NCBI RefSeq assembly: GCF_013388255.1
Contig: NZ_CP058215.1
Span: forward strand, 744,001 to 808,000
Reading direction: 5' to 3'
Length of the DNA: 64,000 bases
From: Methanolobus zinderi
GTDB lineage: Archaea; Halobacteriota; Methanosarcinia; Methanosarcinales; Methanosarcinaceae
The notes under the pieces are model-generated. The model was not told where the DNA came from and did not search any database. It saw only the letters and a program-made list of their open reading frames with translations. The position numbers were made by a program, and so were the translations under genes. This document shows positions 25,887 to 35,844 of the stretch, one piece after another. Positions within the stretch are counted from its first letter, which is position 1; each line of letters opens with the position of its first letter.

Positions 25887-27293
25887 TTATCGCTCATCCA
25901 GAATAAGGTTTTCTATGTACTGCTTTTTCCCGTCAATCTCCGCTTCTGTAACTGTCCTTATCACGGGAACGTTCCTTCCGTCGGACTTTGCAAGTATGCA
26001 ACTTGAGGTAAGTATTCCGGAATTTTCAGATGCAGCAGGACATTTTTCACCGGGTGAGCAACAGATGAGGTCACTGCACTTTTTACCAAGAATGTTCTTT
26101 TCGGAATCTCCAAGGATACTGCAGCCCGCATCATTGACATAGACTATTTCATAGCTTTCAGGATCAACAACAACGATGCCATTGTGCAGGGAGTTCAGTA
26201 TCGCTTTTAACCTCTTCTCGTTTTTCTGGATACTCTCCCCTAGTTTCCTGTGTTGAGTTACATCTCTCATTATGCACTGGACTTGCTCCTTATTCTCCTC
26301 GGATGCATGGCCCAGGTTGCAACTAAAGCTTGCTACAATTGTCGACCCGTCCTTTTTGACCATTTCACAATATGAATGGAATGTATCATCACTATTCCTG
26401 AGGTCAATCGGTTTTATGTGCATTTCTTTGTTATTCTCGGGCAAGAAGTTCTCAAAAGCTTGTCCGATGACCTCCTCTACAGTGTATCCCATGGTGTGCA
26501 ACCATTCGGAACTTACATCCAGCAGAATTCCGTCCATGGACATGACCTGATATCCCAGGGGAGATTCCATGTAGAGTCTTCGATAGCGTTCCTCTCTTTC
26601 TTTGAGAAGCTTCTGTGCTTTTTCCTTTTCAGCAATTTCTTTTTTAAGAGCACTGTTGGCTTCTTCCAGTTCCTTTGTTCTTGCACGGACAAGCTTCTCC
26701 AGCTTATCACGATGTTCAAGTAAGGAATTATGATCACAAGTTTCCTCGGTAACATCCTCAAGGATAAGGGTCGCTCCATGTTCACCATTATCAAAAGTAG
26801 ATGGTATGATCCTGGCACGGAAATAACATTCTCTGTCATCCCGGCAGAAATGAAGCTTCTCTTTCTGTTCTTTTCCCATTATAGCTTCGTGTAACTTTGA
26901 GATGATCTCTCTATCCCTGCTTACCGAGTTCAGAATCCTGTCCGCTTTTTCTCCGACAACATCATTTTTTTCCATCTTCAGCAGATCCAGGAATTGTCTG
27001 TTTACCTGGATTATCTGGAGGTAGCTGTTTACCACGAGTATATACTCTGATGAAAAGTTGAGCAATGTAGACACAGGAATCCTGTGGGACAGGTAATATA
27101 CCTTGGCAGTGCCGATGGAATCCATGTCAACATGGCCACTGATGCGTAAGATTTCCAGGTACTTTGCAGTCGTGTTCCTGCTTATTTTCAATTCCCTGGC
27201 AATATCAGTCACGCTCATACCCCTGGGATTTGATCTAAGTAGGTTTTTTATTCTATCCTGTTCGGATCCCTGATTTTCCATTGCAGTCGCCAT
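25887..27293 (-). CDS. HTH-PAS regulator with three PAS domains
   Basis: 468 residues. Residues about 10-75 form a winged HTH of the archaeal HTH type (Ser-Val-Thr-Asp-Ile-Ala-Arg-Glu-Leu-Lys-Ile-Ser-Arg). PAS domains follow at about 80-190, 245-355 and 360-465, with a coiled coil at 195-240. The last PAS contains Cys-Ser-Pro-Gly-Glu-Lys-Cys-Pro and further Cys, possibly a redox or metal site. There is no kinase or output domain, so the sensor acts directly on DNA. TATA (about 27310-27323) puts the start at the ATG, so the mRNA is leaderless. Divergent from the chemoreceptor-like gene. Confidence 0.85.
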   Translation of the reverse strand: MATAMENQGSEQDRIKNLLRSNPRGMSVTDIARELKISRNTTAKYLEILRISGHVDMDSIGTAKVYYLSHRIPVSTLLNFSSEYILVVNSYLQIIQVNRQFLDLLKMEKNDVVGEKADRILNSVSRDREIISKLHEAIMGKEQKEKLHFCRDDRECYFRARIIPSTFDNGEHGATLILEDVTEETCDHNSLLEHRDKLEKLVRARTKELEEANSALKKEIAEKEKAQKLLKEREERYRRLYMESPLGYQVMSMDGILLDVSSEWLHTMGYTVEEVIGQAFENFLPENNKEMHIKPIDLRNSDDTFHSYCEMVKKDGSTIVASFSCNLGHASEENKEQVQCIMRDVTQHRKLGESIQKNEKRLKAILNSLHNGIVVVDPESYEIVYVNDAGCSILGDSEKNILGKKCSDLICCSPGEKCPAASENSGILTSSCILAKSDGRNVPVIRTVTEAEIDGKKQYIENLILDER

Positions 27294-27601
27294 TTTTAAT
27301 TTTAAGGTTTTTATATATTTGATTGCACAAACTTCTATTTATAATATGTGATTTGCTGGCAATATAAATTATTACATCTGGATAATCTTTCTGTCTCTTC
27401 ATCTGATCTTTCTGATTTTGCTAAAAATACGCAGGCATATAATATTATATTAATAATATATCCAAATATTTATATAATATACTTCGCAATTTCTTTTTGC
27501 TAATCAAAGCTGATTATCGAATATGGGTGACGTAAGCTCAACATATTCGCATTTGCGCTGAATAGTATCAAAACGTCAATATCATCAATGGACGGGTACA
27601 T
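27294..27601. promoter_or_regulatory. Divergent control region with 8-bp inverted repeat
   Basis: 308 AT-rich bases between the HTH-PAS gene and the MCP-like gene. CGAATATG (27518-27525) and CATATTCG (27542-27549) form a perfect inverted repeat with a 16-base spacer, ending 52 bases before the MCP start. TATA-like TTTATATAATATA lies near 27470-27482, which would place the repeat just after the transcription start, either as an operator or an RNA hairpin. No gene seen. Confidence 0.5.
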
Positions 27602-30600
27602 ATGTTTGGAACGAACGACAGATTTAAAACAGAACTTATTAGCGTAATAAACGCTGTGAACTCGGGAGATCTGGATGCACGTATATCTCCAAAGAACGGT
27701 TCACTGGAAAAAGAGGCAGCCGAATCGGTGAACATGCTCCTTGAAGATTACTTACGTTTAAAATATGGGGACAATAAAAAAACAAATACTGCTTCTGTTC
27801 ATCCTTCCGGAAATAACACTCTTGTAGACGAAGTGATGCACCTGATCGATGCGGCTGTGGAGGGTAAGCTTGACGCACGTGCACAGGTTGAGAACTATAA
27901 TGGTGATTCAAGAAAGGTACTTGAAGGTATCAATGAACTTCTTGATGCGGTTATAGGTCCTCTGATCGTTTCTGCTGAATACATCGACCGTATATCCAAA
28001 GGTGATATCCCTCAGAAGATCACCGATGAATACAAAGGTGATTTCAATGAGATCAAGAATAATCTCAATATCTGTATAGATTCCATCAATACTCTTCTTC
28101 AAGAGGCCGGGTTACTGACAGAGGCTGCAATTGAGGGCAAGCTCACAGTACGTGCTGATGCCGGAAAGGTAGAGGGCGAATATTCAAAACTTGTGCAGGG
28201 AATGAACGATGTTGTGGGGACCCTTGTAGGTCATATTAATAGTGTACCCGTGCCCTTTATGATCATAGATAAGGATTATAATATCTCTTATGTCAACGAC
28301 AAAGCCGCCGCAGCGGCAGGCCTGGATCCTGAAGTAATGATCGAGACAAAATGTTATGGTCACTATAAGACAAATATCTGTCAGACAGATGATTGTGTAT
28401 GTACCAGGTCCATGAGGACACGGAATTTAGAGCATGGGGAAGCTGTGGCAGATCTCGGGTCAGATGTGCATATTAGTTGCAGCGGATTACCCCTAAAAGA
28501 TCGCAAAGGTAATGTGATCGGTTCTCTGGAAGTATTTATGGACCAGACTGAGATAAAGAACGCATTGGCAGATACCAGATCTAAGGTAGAGCTGCTTAAC
28601 AGTATTCCAGCACCTGTTATGGCAATTGATACCGACTTCAATGTGACCTTCATGAATCCCGCAGGTGCAGCTGCAGTGGGAATGGTTCCAGAAGCCTGCA
28701 CCGGAAAGAAATGTTATGATCTTTTCAATACTCCCCACTGTAATACGGAAAACTGTCAACTGGCCAAGGCTATGAAGACAGGTGAAGTATGCACTGCGGA
28801 TACCACTGCAAATTTACCTTCAGGTGAACTACCGATACGGTATACCGGTTCTGCTCTCAAAGATAAAGAAGGAAATATTGTAGGTGCCCTGGAGTATGTG
28901 GCAGACATCAGCACAGAGGTAGGTGTGACCGAAGAAGTCATCAAGCTTACAGATGCGGCCATTAACGGAAGGCTTGATGCAAGGGCTGATGAATGCAGAT
29001 TTGAAGGCAATTGTCAGCAGATCATAATGGGTGTAAACAAAACACTTGATGCTCTTATATCACCACTAATAGTTGCAGCGGAATATGTGGACCGCATTTC
29101 CAAAGGTGAGGTCCCGCAAAAGATCACCGATGAATATAAAGGTGATTTCAATGAGATCAAGAATAACCTTAATCAGTGTATAGATGGTCTGGGTGCTCTG
29201 ACTGAATGCAATACCGTACTACAGAGTCTTGCAGTAAACGATCTAACTGTAAAAGCAAGTGAGGATTACGAGGGTATTTTTGGTGAGCTGGCTCAGGGTG
29301 TCAACGAGGCAATAGAACATCAGCTTGTAGTACTTAATACTACCAAGTTGATATCTAAGGGTGATCTTAAGATGCTGGAGGTCTACAGGGAAATAGGCCA
29401 GAGATGCGAGAACGATGAGTTCGTACCTGCCTACATTGAAATGATGGAAAATATTCAGGGTCTAGTGGATGCCTTTGTTGAAATGGGCAATGCAACATCG
29501 CAGGGTAAGCTTGATTTCAGGGCGGATACCGGGAAGTTCGAAGGTACGTACAATGAAGCCCTGGTTGCTGTCAATACAGCGTTCGATGCGGTCATAGGCC
29601 CTCTTAATGTAGCAGCCGAGTACATTGAGAGGATAGCAAAGGGTGATATCCCCGACAACATCACAGATACATATTATGGCGACTTCAATGAGATCAAGAA
29701 CAATCTGAACCTTTCTATTGATGCTATAAATGCTCTTGTGGATGACTCACGGATGCTTGCTGAAGCCGGAATGTCCGGCAACCTTGCAGTAAGGGCGGAT
29801 GCATCCAGGCACGGAGGTGATTTCAGAGAGATCGTAGAGGGTGTTAATATGACGCTGGATGCCATTGTCACTCCTGTTAAAGAGAGTTCAGAGGTCATCA
29901 ATGCATTCTCCGAGGGAAGGCTTGATGCAAGGATTACAACTGATATGAAAGGTGATTTCAAGGCACTTGCCGAAACGCTGAACGGGTTTGGTGAAGACCT
30001 GCGATCAATTATCAAGGACTCCGGGGAAGTTCTGGCTGCAATAACAGATAATGATATGACGCGTCCTGTTCATATCGAAGGTGTAGGTGATTTCAAAAAA
30101 CTTACTGATGGTGTGGAGCAGACAAGACTCTCAATGAATAATATTGCTTCACTTGTAAAGAACTGTTCTGATGATGTTGTGGTCATTGCAGGTGATATGT
30201 CTGCTTCATCAGCTGAAATTTCCTCCTCTGCAACAGAGGTTGCCGAGACCGTGAATGCGATATCCCAGGGTTCGCAGAATCAGTCCCGGAAGACAGAAGA
30301 AGTATCTCTCACCATGCATGATATGACCCGGACTGTCCAGGAAGTAGCCACCAATTCCCAGAAAGCAGCTGAGACTGCTATGCAGTCCAATGAGCTTATC
30401 CACAACCTGGGTGTCATTGCCAAGGACCTGCTTGTGAAGATGGATGGTATCAAGGACGCATCTTCAGAATCATCCCATGTAATAATGGAACTTGACGGCA
30501 AGTCCAAGCAGATAGGAGAGATCGTAAATCTCATAACCAATATCGCTGACCAGACAAACCTGCTTGCACTCAATGCAGCAATAGAAGCAGCACGTGCAGG

Positions 30601-31174
30601 CGAGCATGGACGAGGTTTTGCGGTGGTTGCTGACGAGGTCAGAAAACTTGCCGAGGATTCCGGAAATGCCGCCAAACAGATAGCAGGTCTTATCCACGAG
30701 ATCCAGGAAGGAACCTCCAATGCTGTAACTTCAATGCAGCAGGGATCCGAAGAGGTTTCCACAGGTGCTGAAGCGCTTAATGAAGCTGCCAGTGTTATTG
30801 AGAAGGTTGTATCCGCCGGCGATCTGATCGCAAGTATGGTACAGGACATCGCAGCCGCTGCACAGGAGCAGTCCGCTTCCATAGAAGAGGTAACATCTTC
30901 TGTTGAAGAGGTCAGTGCGATCTCAGAAGAATCTGCAGCAGGTACTGAAGAAGCATCTGCAGCCGTACAGGAGCAGACCGCCACCATGCAGGAACTTTCA
31001 AGATCGGCTGAAGACCTTGCTCTGCTTGCAGGTGAGATGAAGTCTGTGGTCGATAAGTTCATGCTCGATGAAATGGCGACAGGCGCAACCACCTCTCCGG
31101 GAAGTGGTCCGGATTCTCCTGAGAAGAAACAGGGCGAAATTGAAATGGGACCAAAGGACAGTGCTCTTGTCTGA
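27602..31174 (+). CDS. Soluble MCP-like signal transducer with HAMP repeats and two Cys-rich PAS domains
   Basis: 1190 residues with no membrane helix, so a cytosolic transducer. HAMP-like units recur (Gly-x-Leu-Asp-Ala-Arg; [11 protein letters not shown]) at about 15-210, 440-540 and 610-830. Two PAS domains lie between, about 215-320 and 328-435, each with clustered Cys near its end (Cys-Gln-Thr-Asp-Asp-Cys-Val-Cys and Cys-Asn-Thr-Glu-Asn-Cys). The methyl-accepting signalling hairpin spans about 850-1150 with the tip [12 protein letters not shown]. It is followed after 20 bases by cheW. No CheA, CheB or CheY is in the window. Confidence 0.92.
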   Translation: MFGTNDRFKTELISVINAVNSGDLDARISPKNGSLEKEAAESVNMLLEDYLRLKYGDNKKTNTASVHPSGNNTLVDEVMHLIDAAVEGKLDARAQVENYNGDSRKVLEGINELLDAVIGPLIVSAEYIDRISKGDIPQKITDEYKGDFNEIKNNLNICIDSINTLLQEAGLLTEAAIEGKLTVRADAGKVEGEYSKLVQGMNDVVGTLVGHINSVPVPFMIIDKDYNISYVNDKAAAAAGLDPEVMIETKCYGHYKTNICQTDDCVCTRSMRTRNLEHGEAVADLGSDVHISCSGLPLKDRKGNVIGSLEVFMDQTEIKNALADTRSKVELLNSIPAPVMAIDTDFNVTFMNPAGAAAVGMVPEACTGKKCYDLFNTPHCNTENCQLAKAMKTGEVCTADTTANLPSGELPIRYTGSALKDKEGNIVGALEYVADISTEVGVTEEVIKLTDAAINGRLDARADECRFEGNCQQIIMGVNKTLDALISPLIVAAEYVDRISKGEVPQKITDEYKGDFNEIKNNLNQCIDGLGALTECNTVLQSLAVNDLTVKASEDYEGIFGELAQGVNEAIEHQLVVLNTTKLISKGDLKMLEVYREIGQRCENDEFVPAYIEMMENIQGLVDAFVEMGNATSQGKLDFRADTGKFEGTYNEALVAVNTAFDAVIGPLNVAAEYIERIAKGDIPDNITDTYYGDFNEIKNNLNLSIDAINALVDDSRMLAEAGMSGNLAVRADASRHGGDFREIVEGVNMTLDAIVTPVKESSEVINAFSEGRLDARITTDMKGDFKALAETLNGFGEDLRSIIKDSGEVLAAITDNDMTRPVHIEGVGDFKKLTDGVEQTRLSMNNIASLVKNCSDDVVVIAGDMSASSAEISSSATEVAETVNAISQGSQNQSRKTEEVSLTMHDMTRTVQEVATNSQKAAETAMQSNELIHNLGVIAKDLLVKMDGIKDASSESSHVIMELDGKSKQIGEIVNLITNIADQTNLLALNAAIEAARAGEHGRGFAVVADEVRKLAEDSGNAAKQIAGLIHEIQEGTSNAVTSMQQGSEEVSTGAEALNEAASVIEKVVSAGDLIASMVQDIAAAAQEQSASIEEVTSSVEEVSAISEESAAGTEEASAAVQEQTATMQELSRSAEDLALLAGEMKSVVDKFMLDEMATGATTSPGSGPDSPEKKQGEIEMGPKDSALV

Positions 31175-31194
31175 TCAAGTTGTGAGGAAAATCC

Positions 31195-31686
31195 ATGGAC
31201 GAACTGTCATTTGATGGAACAAATGTGACCGAAGATCTGCTTCAGCTGGTGATCTTCCAGCTTGGTGGCGAGGAGTTCGGTGTCGAGATTGTAAAGGTTC
31301 AGGAGATCATAAGGATGCCTGAGATAACTCAGATCCCTCAATCTCCTGATTTTGTAGAGGGTGTGATCAACCTTCGCGGAAATGTAATTGTGGTTGTAAA
31401 CCTCGAAAAGAGATTCAATCTCAACCTGAAGGATGCCGATGATAATTCCAGGGTTATCGTCGTTGAGATCGGGAACAATGTTGTGGGTATGATCGTAGAC
31501 TCTGTCAATGAGGTATTAAGAATCCCCAAATCCAGTGTGGAACCAGCACCTGATCTCGTGCTTTCACAGATCAGCAGGGATTACATCAAAGGTGTCGGAA
31601 AGATCAATGAACGTCTTCTGATACTGCTGGATCTTGCCAGAGTTCTGACAATCGAGGAAATGAATGAAGTGGCTGCCCTTGCCTGA
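31195..31686 (+). CDS. cheW: CheW-like coupling protein
   Basis: 163 residues with a complete CheW fold: Phe-Gly-Val-Glu-Ile-x-Lys-Val-Gln-Glu-Ile (about 28-38), Gly-Val-Ile-Asn-Leu-Arg-Gly-Asn (about 58-65) and Gly-Val-Gly-Lys-Ile (about 140). CheW links chemoreceptors to the kinase CheA. GAGG at 31183-31186 serves the ATG. It lies directly after the MCP-like gene, so this receptor is its likely partner. Confidence 0.92.
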   Translation: MDELSFDGTNVTEDLLQLVIFQLGGEEFGVEIVKVQEIIRMPEITQIPQSPDFVEGVINLRGNVIVVVNLEKRFNLNLKDADDNSRVIVVEIGNNVVGMIVDSVNEVLRIPKSSVEPAPDLVLSQISRDYIKGVGKINERLLILLDLARVLTIEEMNEVAALA

Positions 31687-31822
31687 TCGGCAGGGGATTT
31701 TACTTTTCTTTTTTTCAGCATATGTTTGATGCTTTGAAACCCAAAAACAATTAATTTATATAATACGTTACTTATTTTATTATTAAGTAATATTTTCTTG
31801 GTACAATCTTCAGAGATATAAT

Positions 31823-32422
31823 ATGGCTTTTACATACTTTTTCAGGGATATGCAGACTCTTGAAATGATTAGGGATTACGTTATCCCTGAACTCAGGACC
31901 CGCCGGTATATCCATATCTGGGATGCGGGCTGTGCCATGGGGCCTGAACCTTATTCACTTGCAATGGTGCTGCGTGAGAACATGGGTATGATCTTCAGGA
32001 ATGTGAAGATACACGCAACTGATATTGATAACAGTAATCTCTTTGGTGATATCATCAGCAGAGCTGTCTATCCCAGGGAACAGGTTCAGAGAATACCAAA
32101 GAATATTTTTGAAAGGTACTTCTCGCCAGCCGATGAGCCTGGACATTTCGTTCTTTCTGAAGAGATCAGAAAGAGTGTTTATTTCACAAGACACGATCTT
32201 CTGGAACTGCAGCCCATACGTAAGGGTCTGAACCTTATACTCTGTAAGAACGTACTGCTGCATTTCCAGGAGAGTGAACGGATAGAGGTTATCAGGATGT
32301 TCCATGATGCCCTGGACGGAGGATACCTTGCCATGGAGCAGACCCAGAAAATGCCCGAAGAGCTTGAAGATTATTTCGAACCGGTGGTTTCCAACGCACA
32401 GCTGTACCGGAAAGTTTGTTAA
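31823..32422 (+). CDS. Short CheR-like protein methyltransferase
   Basis: 199 residues. The SAM-binding motif Trp-Asp-Ala-Gly-Cys-Ala-Met-Gly-Pro-Glu-Pro-Tyr-Ser-Leu (32-45), the Asp-Ile-Asp segment (about 71-73), Phe-x-Arg-His-Asp-Leu-Leu (about 117-122) and Cys-Lys-Asn-Val-Leu-Leu-His-Phe (about 137-144) match the CheR catalytic domain. The helical N-terminal domain that binds the receptor is missing, so the protein is about 70 residues shorter than usual. It has its own TATA (about 31754-31763). It may methylate the neighbouring receptor (inference). Confidence 0.85.
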   Translation: MAFTYFFRDMQTLEMIRDYVIPELRTRRYIHIWDAGCAMGPEPYSLAMVLRENMGMIFRNVKIHATDIDNSNLFGDIISRAVYPREQVQRIPKNIFERYFSPADEPGHFVLSEEIRKSVYFTRHDLLELQPIRKGLNLILCKNVLLHFQESERIEVIRMFHDALDGGYLAMEQTQKMPEELEDYFEPVVSNAQLYRKVC

Positions 32423-32509
32423 TATCTTCGAATTATCTGGATGAGAGTCCTTAGTTTCAGATAAGGAAAAGGTTTTATCTTTGTGAACGTATTTCTAATG
32501 AGGCGAATG

Positions 32510-33760
32510 ATGGAGATAGAAGCCAAGTTCCTGTTGTCTGATGAAGTTGTTTTTGAAAAGCTTTCAAGCATTGATTCCATTGATACATTTACTGTTGCTA
32601 ACAGAATAAAAAGCAATTTCAAAGACACTTATTTTGATACGCTGGATATGGCTTTGTATTCAGCAGGCTATTCTTTCAGATGCAGGGAAAAACCCGGGAA
32701 GATCACCTATACTCTAAAATCGCTTGAAAAGACAGATTCTGTTATCCGGAAGCGTGAAGAGATAGAAGTTGTAGTTCCGGAAAAATGTGAAGTCTCCGAA
32801 CTCGATGAGGGAAGGCTTAAGAGTTTTGTTTTAAATGTGATAGGCTCTGGCAAATTATTCTCTTTATTTGAGGTTATACACGAAAGGACAAGTTGTGACC
32901 TTATGGATGATTCCAGAAATGTTGCCGAGCTAAGTCTTGATGATGTTGTTATTAAATGTAAGGGGAATGAAAAAGCCTACCTTGAAGTTGAGGTGGAACT
33001 ACAGGAAGGTAGCGAAGATGAGCTCCAGTCCCTTGCAGAGGTGATGGTCGGGGATTTTGGATTGATGCCGGGCAGCAGCTCAAAGTTTGACAACGGACTT
33101 GAGCTCTGGCGTGAGAATATTTCCCGGACTGCAGGAAAACTTGATTACGGCAAAGTTCCCTCCAGGAAAAAGATCGATCCAATAACTTTTACTGAATTAT
33201 TGAATGACTATGATGTTGAAAGGAATCATGCACGAAAGGTTACTGAAAACTCCCTTGCACTCTTTGACGAGCTGATATCCGTGCACCGTCTGGACCCGGA
33301 CCTCAGAGACACAATGATAATGGCTGCACTTGTCCATGATGTAGGAGTAACGACCGATGTGAAGGGGCATCATAAGGCAGGCAGGGATATACTGCTGAGA
33401 CAGTCCCCTGCAGAGATACCATTTCCATTATACCTGATACTTCCGTGGACAACTTTTCTCCATAAAAAGAAAATTCACGAGGACAAACTGGCAAAACTGT
33501 TTGTTAAAAAGAAGTTCTCTGCATTACCTCAAAAAATGAGGGATGACATTCTGAGGATGGCAGCGATCCTCAGGATTGCCGACGGGATGGATTACAGCCG
33601 CATGGATAGTGTTATCAGTAATATAGAGACCAGGAATAAAGATGTGATCATTGAAATAAAAGGGCCGGGATCAGAGATAGATGCCCGCAGAGCAGAGAAA
33701 AAGAGCGATCTGTGGGGTCTTGTACTTGACAGGGCAGTTAAATTCAGGCCGGTTGCATGA
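32510..33760 (+). CDS. CYTH domain fused to a PPX-type HD domain
   Basis: 416 residues. Residues 1-205 are a CYTH/triphosphate-tunnel domain: Met-Glu-Ile-Glu-Ala-Lys-Phe opening, Phe-x-Asp-Thr-Tyr-Phe-Asp-Thr, Arg-Lys-Arg-Glu-Glu, Glu-Val-Glu-Val-Glu. Such enzymes hydrolyse tripolyphosphate or related triphosphates. Residues about 220-416 match the HD domain normally found at the C-terminus of PPX/GppA (Asn-His-Ala-Arg-Lys-Val; Ala-Leu-Val-His-Asp-Val-Gly; Leu-Arg-Ile-Ala-Asp-Gly-Met-Asp). GAGG at 32500-32503 selects ATG 32510. It neighbours PPK2, CHAD, PPK1 and PPX genes. Confidence 0.85.
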   Translation: MEIEAKFLLSDEVVFEKLSSIDSIDTFTVANRIKSNFKDTYFDTLDMALYSAGYSFRCREKPGKITYTLKSLEKTDSVIRKREEIEVVVPEKCEVSELDEGRLKSFVLNVIGSGKLFSLFEVIHERTSCDLMDDSRNVAELSLDDVVIKCKGNEKAYLEVEVELQEGSEDELQSLAEVMVGDFGLMPGSSSKFDNGLELWRENISRTAGKLDYGKVPSRKKIDPITFTELLNDYDVERNHARKVTENSLALFDELISVHRLDPDLRDTMIMAALVHDVGVTTDVKGHHKAGRDILLRQSPAEIPFPLYLILPWTTFLHKKKIHEDKLAKLFVKKKFSALPQKMRDDILRMAAILRIADGMDYSRMDSVISNIETRNKDVIIEIKGPGSEIDARRAEKKSDLWGLVLDRAVKFRPVA

Positions 33761-33772
33761 ATTTTTTCAATT

Positions 33773-35260
33773 TCATTCGAGTTCCTGTTCCAGTTTTTCC
33801 ACAACCGTCCTGAGTACCTTTACCCTTGCATATTTCTTATTATTACCTTCAACAATGGTCCAGGGTGCATAGGTGGTACTGGTCTTTTGTAGCATCTCAT
33901 TTGCTGCTTCTTCGTACAGGTCCCACTTTTCCCTGTTCTTCCAGTCATCTTCAGTGATCTTCCATCTTTTATGAGGTATTTTTTCTCTTTTTTTGAACCT
34001 CTGGAGCTGCTCTTCCGGGTCTATATGAATCCAGAACTTCAATACAATAGTTCCGTAATTGGAAAGTATCTCTTCGAATTCGTTTATTTCCCTGTAGGCG
34101 CGTTTCCATTCCCTGTCGGTGCAGAGATTCTCAACCCTTTCCACCAGTACCCGTCCATACCAGCTCCTGTCAAAGATCGCCATATGGCCTGCTTCAGGTA
34201 TTTCATTATAGAATCTCCACATATAGTGATGTGAAAGCTCTACGTCAGAAGGAACTCCGATGGGTATCACCCTGTAGAGTCTCGGGTTCATCACCTGTAC
34301 CAGCCGTTTTATGCCTCCGCCTTTACCGGATGCATCCCAGCCTTCAAAGACCAGTACCAGAGGCCTCTTCTGCATGAAAAGCCTGTATTGCAGGCTCCAG
34401 AGCCTTTCCTGATATTCCTCCTTCATTTTCTTATATTCATGGCCTGAAAGTTTCCTGCTAAGATCGACTGTTTCCAGTATAGAAGGCTTAAGGGATTTAT
34501 TGATGTATGTATGGTCTCTCTCATTTTCCGACTCTTTGTGTTTTTCTTCCACCTTTGCGATTCTGTTCTCCAGAGCCTGTATAAATGTAGCCATGATCCT
34601 GACAGTTGCAAAATTGAGATCATTTGCCTCTGTTATATTCCACGGAGCATGGGATGTGTCTGTCCTTTCAAGCATTTTTTCGGTCAAAGGCATTAGCCTG
34701 TCGTATTCTTTGATATAGTCCTGTTCCTCTTCTTCGGAAATGAAAAGTGGAATGCCTTTGCCATTTATATATTCAAATCTTTTTTGCTGTACTTCTTTGC
34801 TGATGTGCAGGAAAAACTTGAATATAAGGTAACCGTCATCTGCAAGTTGCTTTTCAAAATATGTTATTCCTTTGAGACAATTTGTGATCTCTTTTTCGGG
34901 TATGTCATGTATGAAATGTTCAAGGAGTGCTCTGCGGTACCAGCTTCTGTCAAAGATGGCAATCTCACCCCTTGCAGGGATCTTTGTCCAGAATCTCCAT
35001 ATCAGGGGTTTTCTCAATTCCTGTGCGCATGGTTTTCCTGTGGTATGGAGTTCGAATCCCATGGGATTGAGAGGCATAAGAAATCGGTTTATTATCTCTG
35101 CCATACCGGATGCATGCCATCCTTCAAAAACGACAATTACGGGTATTCCCAGCTTCCAGGCCTTTCTCTGTAGTTCACCAAGCCGTATGGTGAACTCATC
35201 GATCAGGTCTTCATATTCGTCCTTTTCTATACTTTTTGACAGGTCCACCTTATCAAGCAT
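33773..35260 (-). CDS. pap: Tandem PPK2, polyphosphate:AMP phosphotransferase type
   Basis: 495 residues made of two PPK2 domains. The C-terminal one is intact: Gly-Trp-Asp-Ala-Ser-Gly-Lys-Gly (307-314) and Phe-Asp-Arg-Ser-Trp-Tyr (about 352). The N-terminal one is degenerate: Gly-Trp-His-Ala-Ser-Gly-Met-Ala (47-54), losing the catalytic Asp and Lys, but keeps Phe-Asp-Arg-Ser-Trp-Tyr. This matches class II PPK2 (PAP), in which only the second domain works and converts AMP to ADP using polyphosphate. It is convergent with the CYTH-HD gene, 12 bases apart. Confidence 0.9.
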   Translation of the reverse strand: MLDKVDLSKSIEKDEYEDLIDEFTIRLGELQRKAWKLGIPVIVVFEGWHASGMAEIINRFLMPLNPMGFELHTTGKPCAQELRKPLIWRFWTKIPARGEIAIFDRSWYRRALLEHFIHDIPEKEITNCLKGITYFEKQLADDGYLIFKFFLHISKEVQQKRFEYINGKGIPLFISEEEEQDYIKEYDRLMPLTEKMLERTDTSHAPWNITEANDLNFATVRIMATFIQALENRIAKVEEKHKESENERDHTYINKSLKPSILETVDLSRKLSGHEYKKMKEEYQERLWSLQYRLFMQKRPLVLVFEGWDASGKGGGIKRLVQVMNPRLYRVIPIGVPSDVELSHHYMWRFYNEIPEAGHMAIFDRSWYGRVLVERVENLCTDREWKRAYREINEFEEILSNYGTIVLKFWIHIDPEEQLQRFKKREKIPHKRWKITEDDWKNREKWDLYEEAANEMLQKTSTTYAPWTIVEGNNKKYARVKVLRTVVEKLEQELE

Positions 35261-35418
35261 TTAATCACTACTATTTTTAGCTAATACGATAATTTATCTA
35301 TGGAAATAAGTTTTTTAATCTATTCAATACCTATTGATATTAGCGTCTTTTTATATGTTCTATTTATTTTATTGTTCACTATATACAATTCCTTAAGAAA
35401 TGCTTTTATTGTTTAATT

Positions 35419-35802
35419 ATGAATGTCTATATAAATACACTATGTCGAGTTGATACTGTGCCCCTGGTAATTAAAAAGAAATGTGTTTCATGCAAAAAGT
35501 GTGTTAAAAAATGCCCTGTTGATGCGATTTCCATGAATAAGGGAAAGGCATTGATCGATAATGATATTTGTATCAATTGTGGCAAATGTATCAAGATATG
35601 TCCGGTCAAAGCTATCCTCAAGAACAAGGAAATTGTGGAACTTGAAGTGGAATCTAATATCAAGTCACTGAAAAAGGGACTTGAAAAATCCAAAAACAAA
35701 AAGTCCAGAAAGCGTATGGTAAAGAACAGGATGCGCCAGCTAAAGATGCAGGACCGGATAATCAGAAAGACCATCAAGGAAATGAAACATTTGAAATTAT
35801 AA
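35419..35802 (+). CDS. 2[4Fe-4S] ferredoxin with basic C-terminal tail
   Basis: 127 residues. Two Cys-x2-Cys-x2-Cys-x3-Cys-Pro motifs (about 22-33 and 52-63) make a bacterial-type ferredoxin. The last 50 residues are unusual: rich in Lys and Arg, probably helical and nucleic-acid- or membrane-binding. TATA at 35379-35386 lies about 40 bases before the ATG and no ribosome site is seen, so the leader is very short. It sits between polyphosphate genes but its link to them is unknown. Confidence 0.85.
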   Translation: MNVYINTLCRVDTVPLVIKKKCVSCKKCVKKCPVDAISMNKGKALIDNDICINCGKCIKICPVKAILKNKEIVELEVESNIKSLKKGLEKSKNKKSRKRMVKNRMRQLKMQDRIIRKTIKEMKHLKL

Positions 35803-35844
35803 TATTAAAGCAAACCCGGTCTATTCGATTATCCAGGTGTTACA

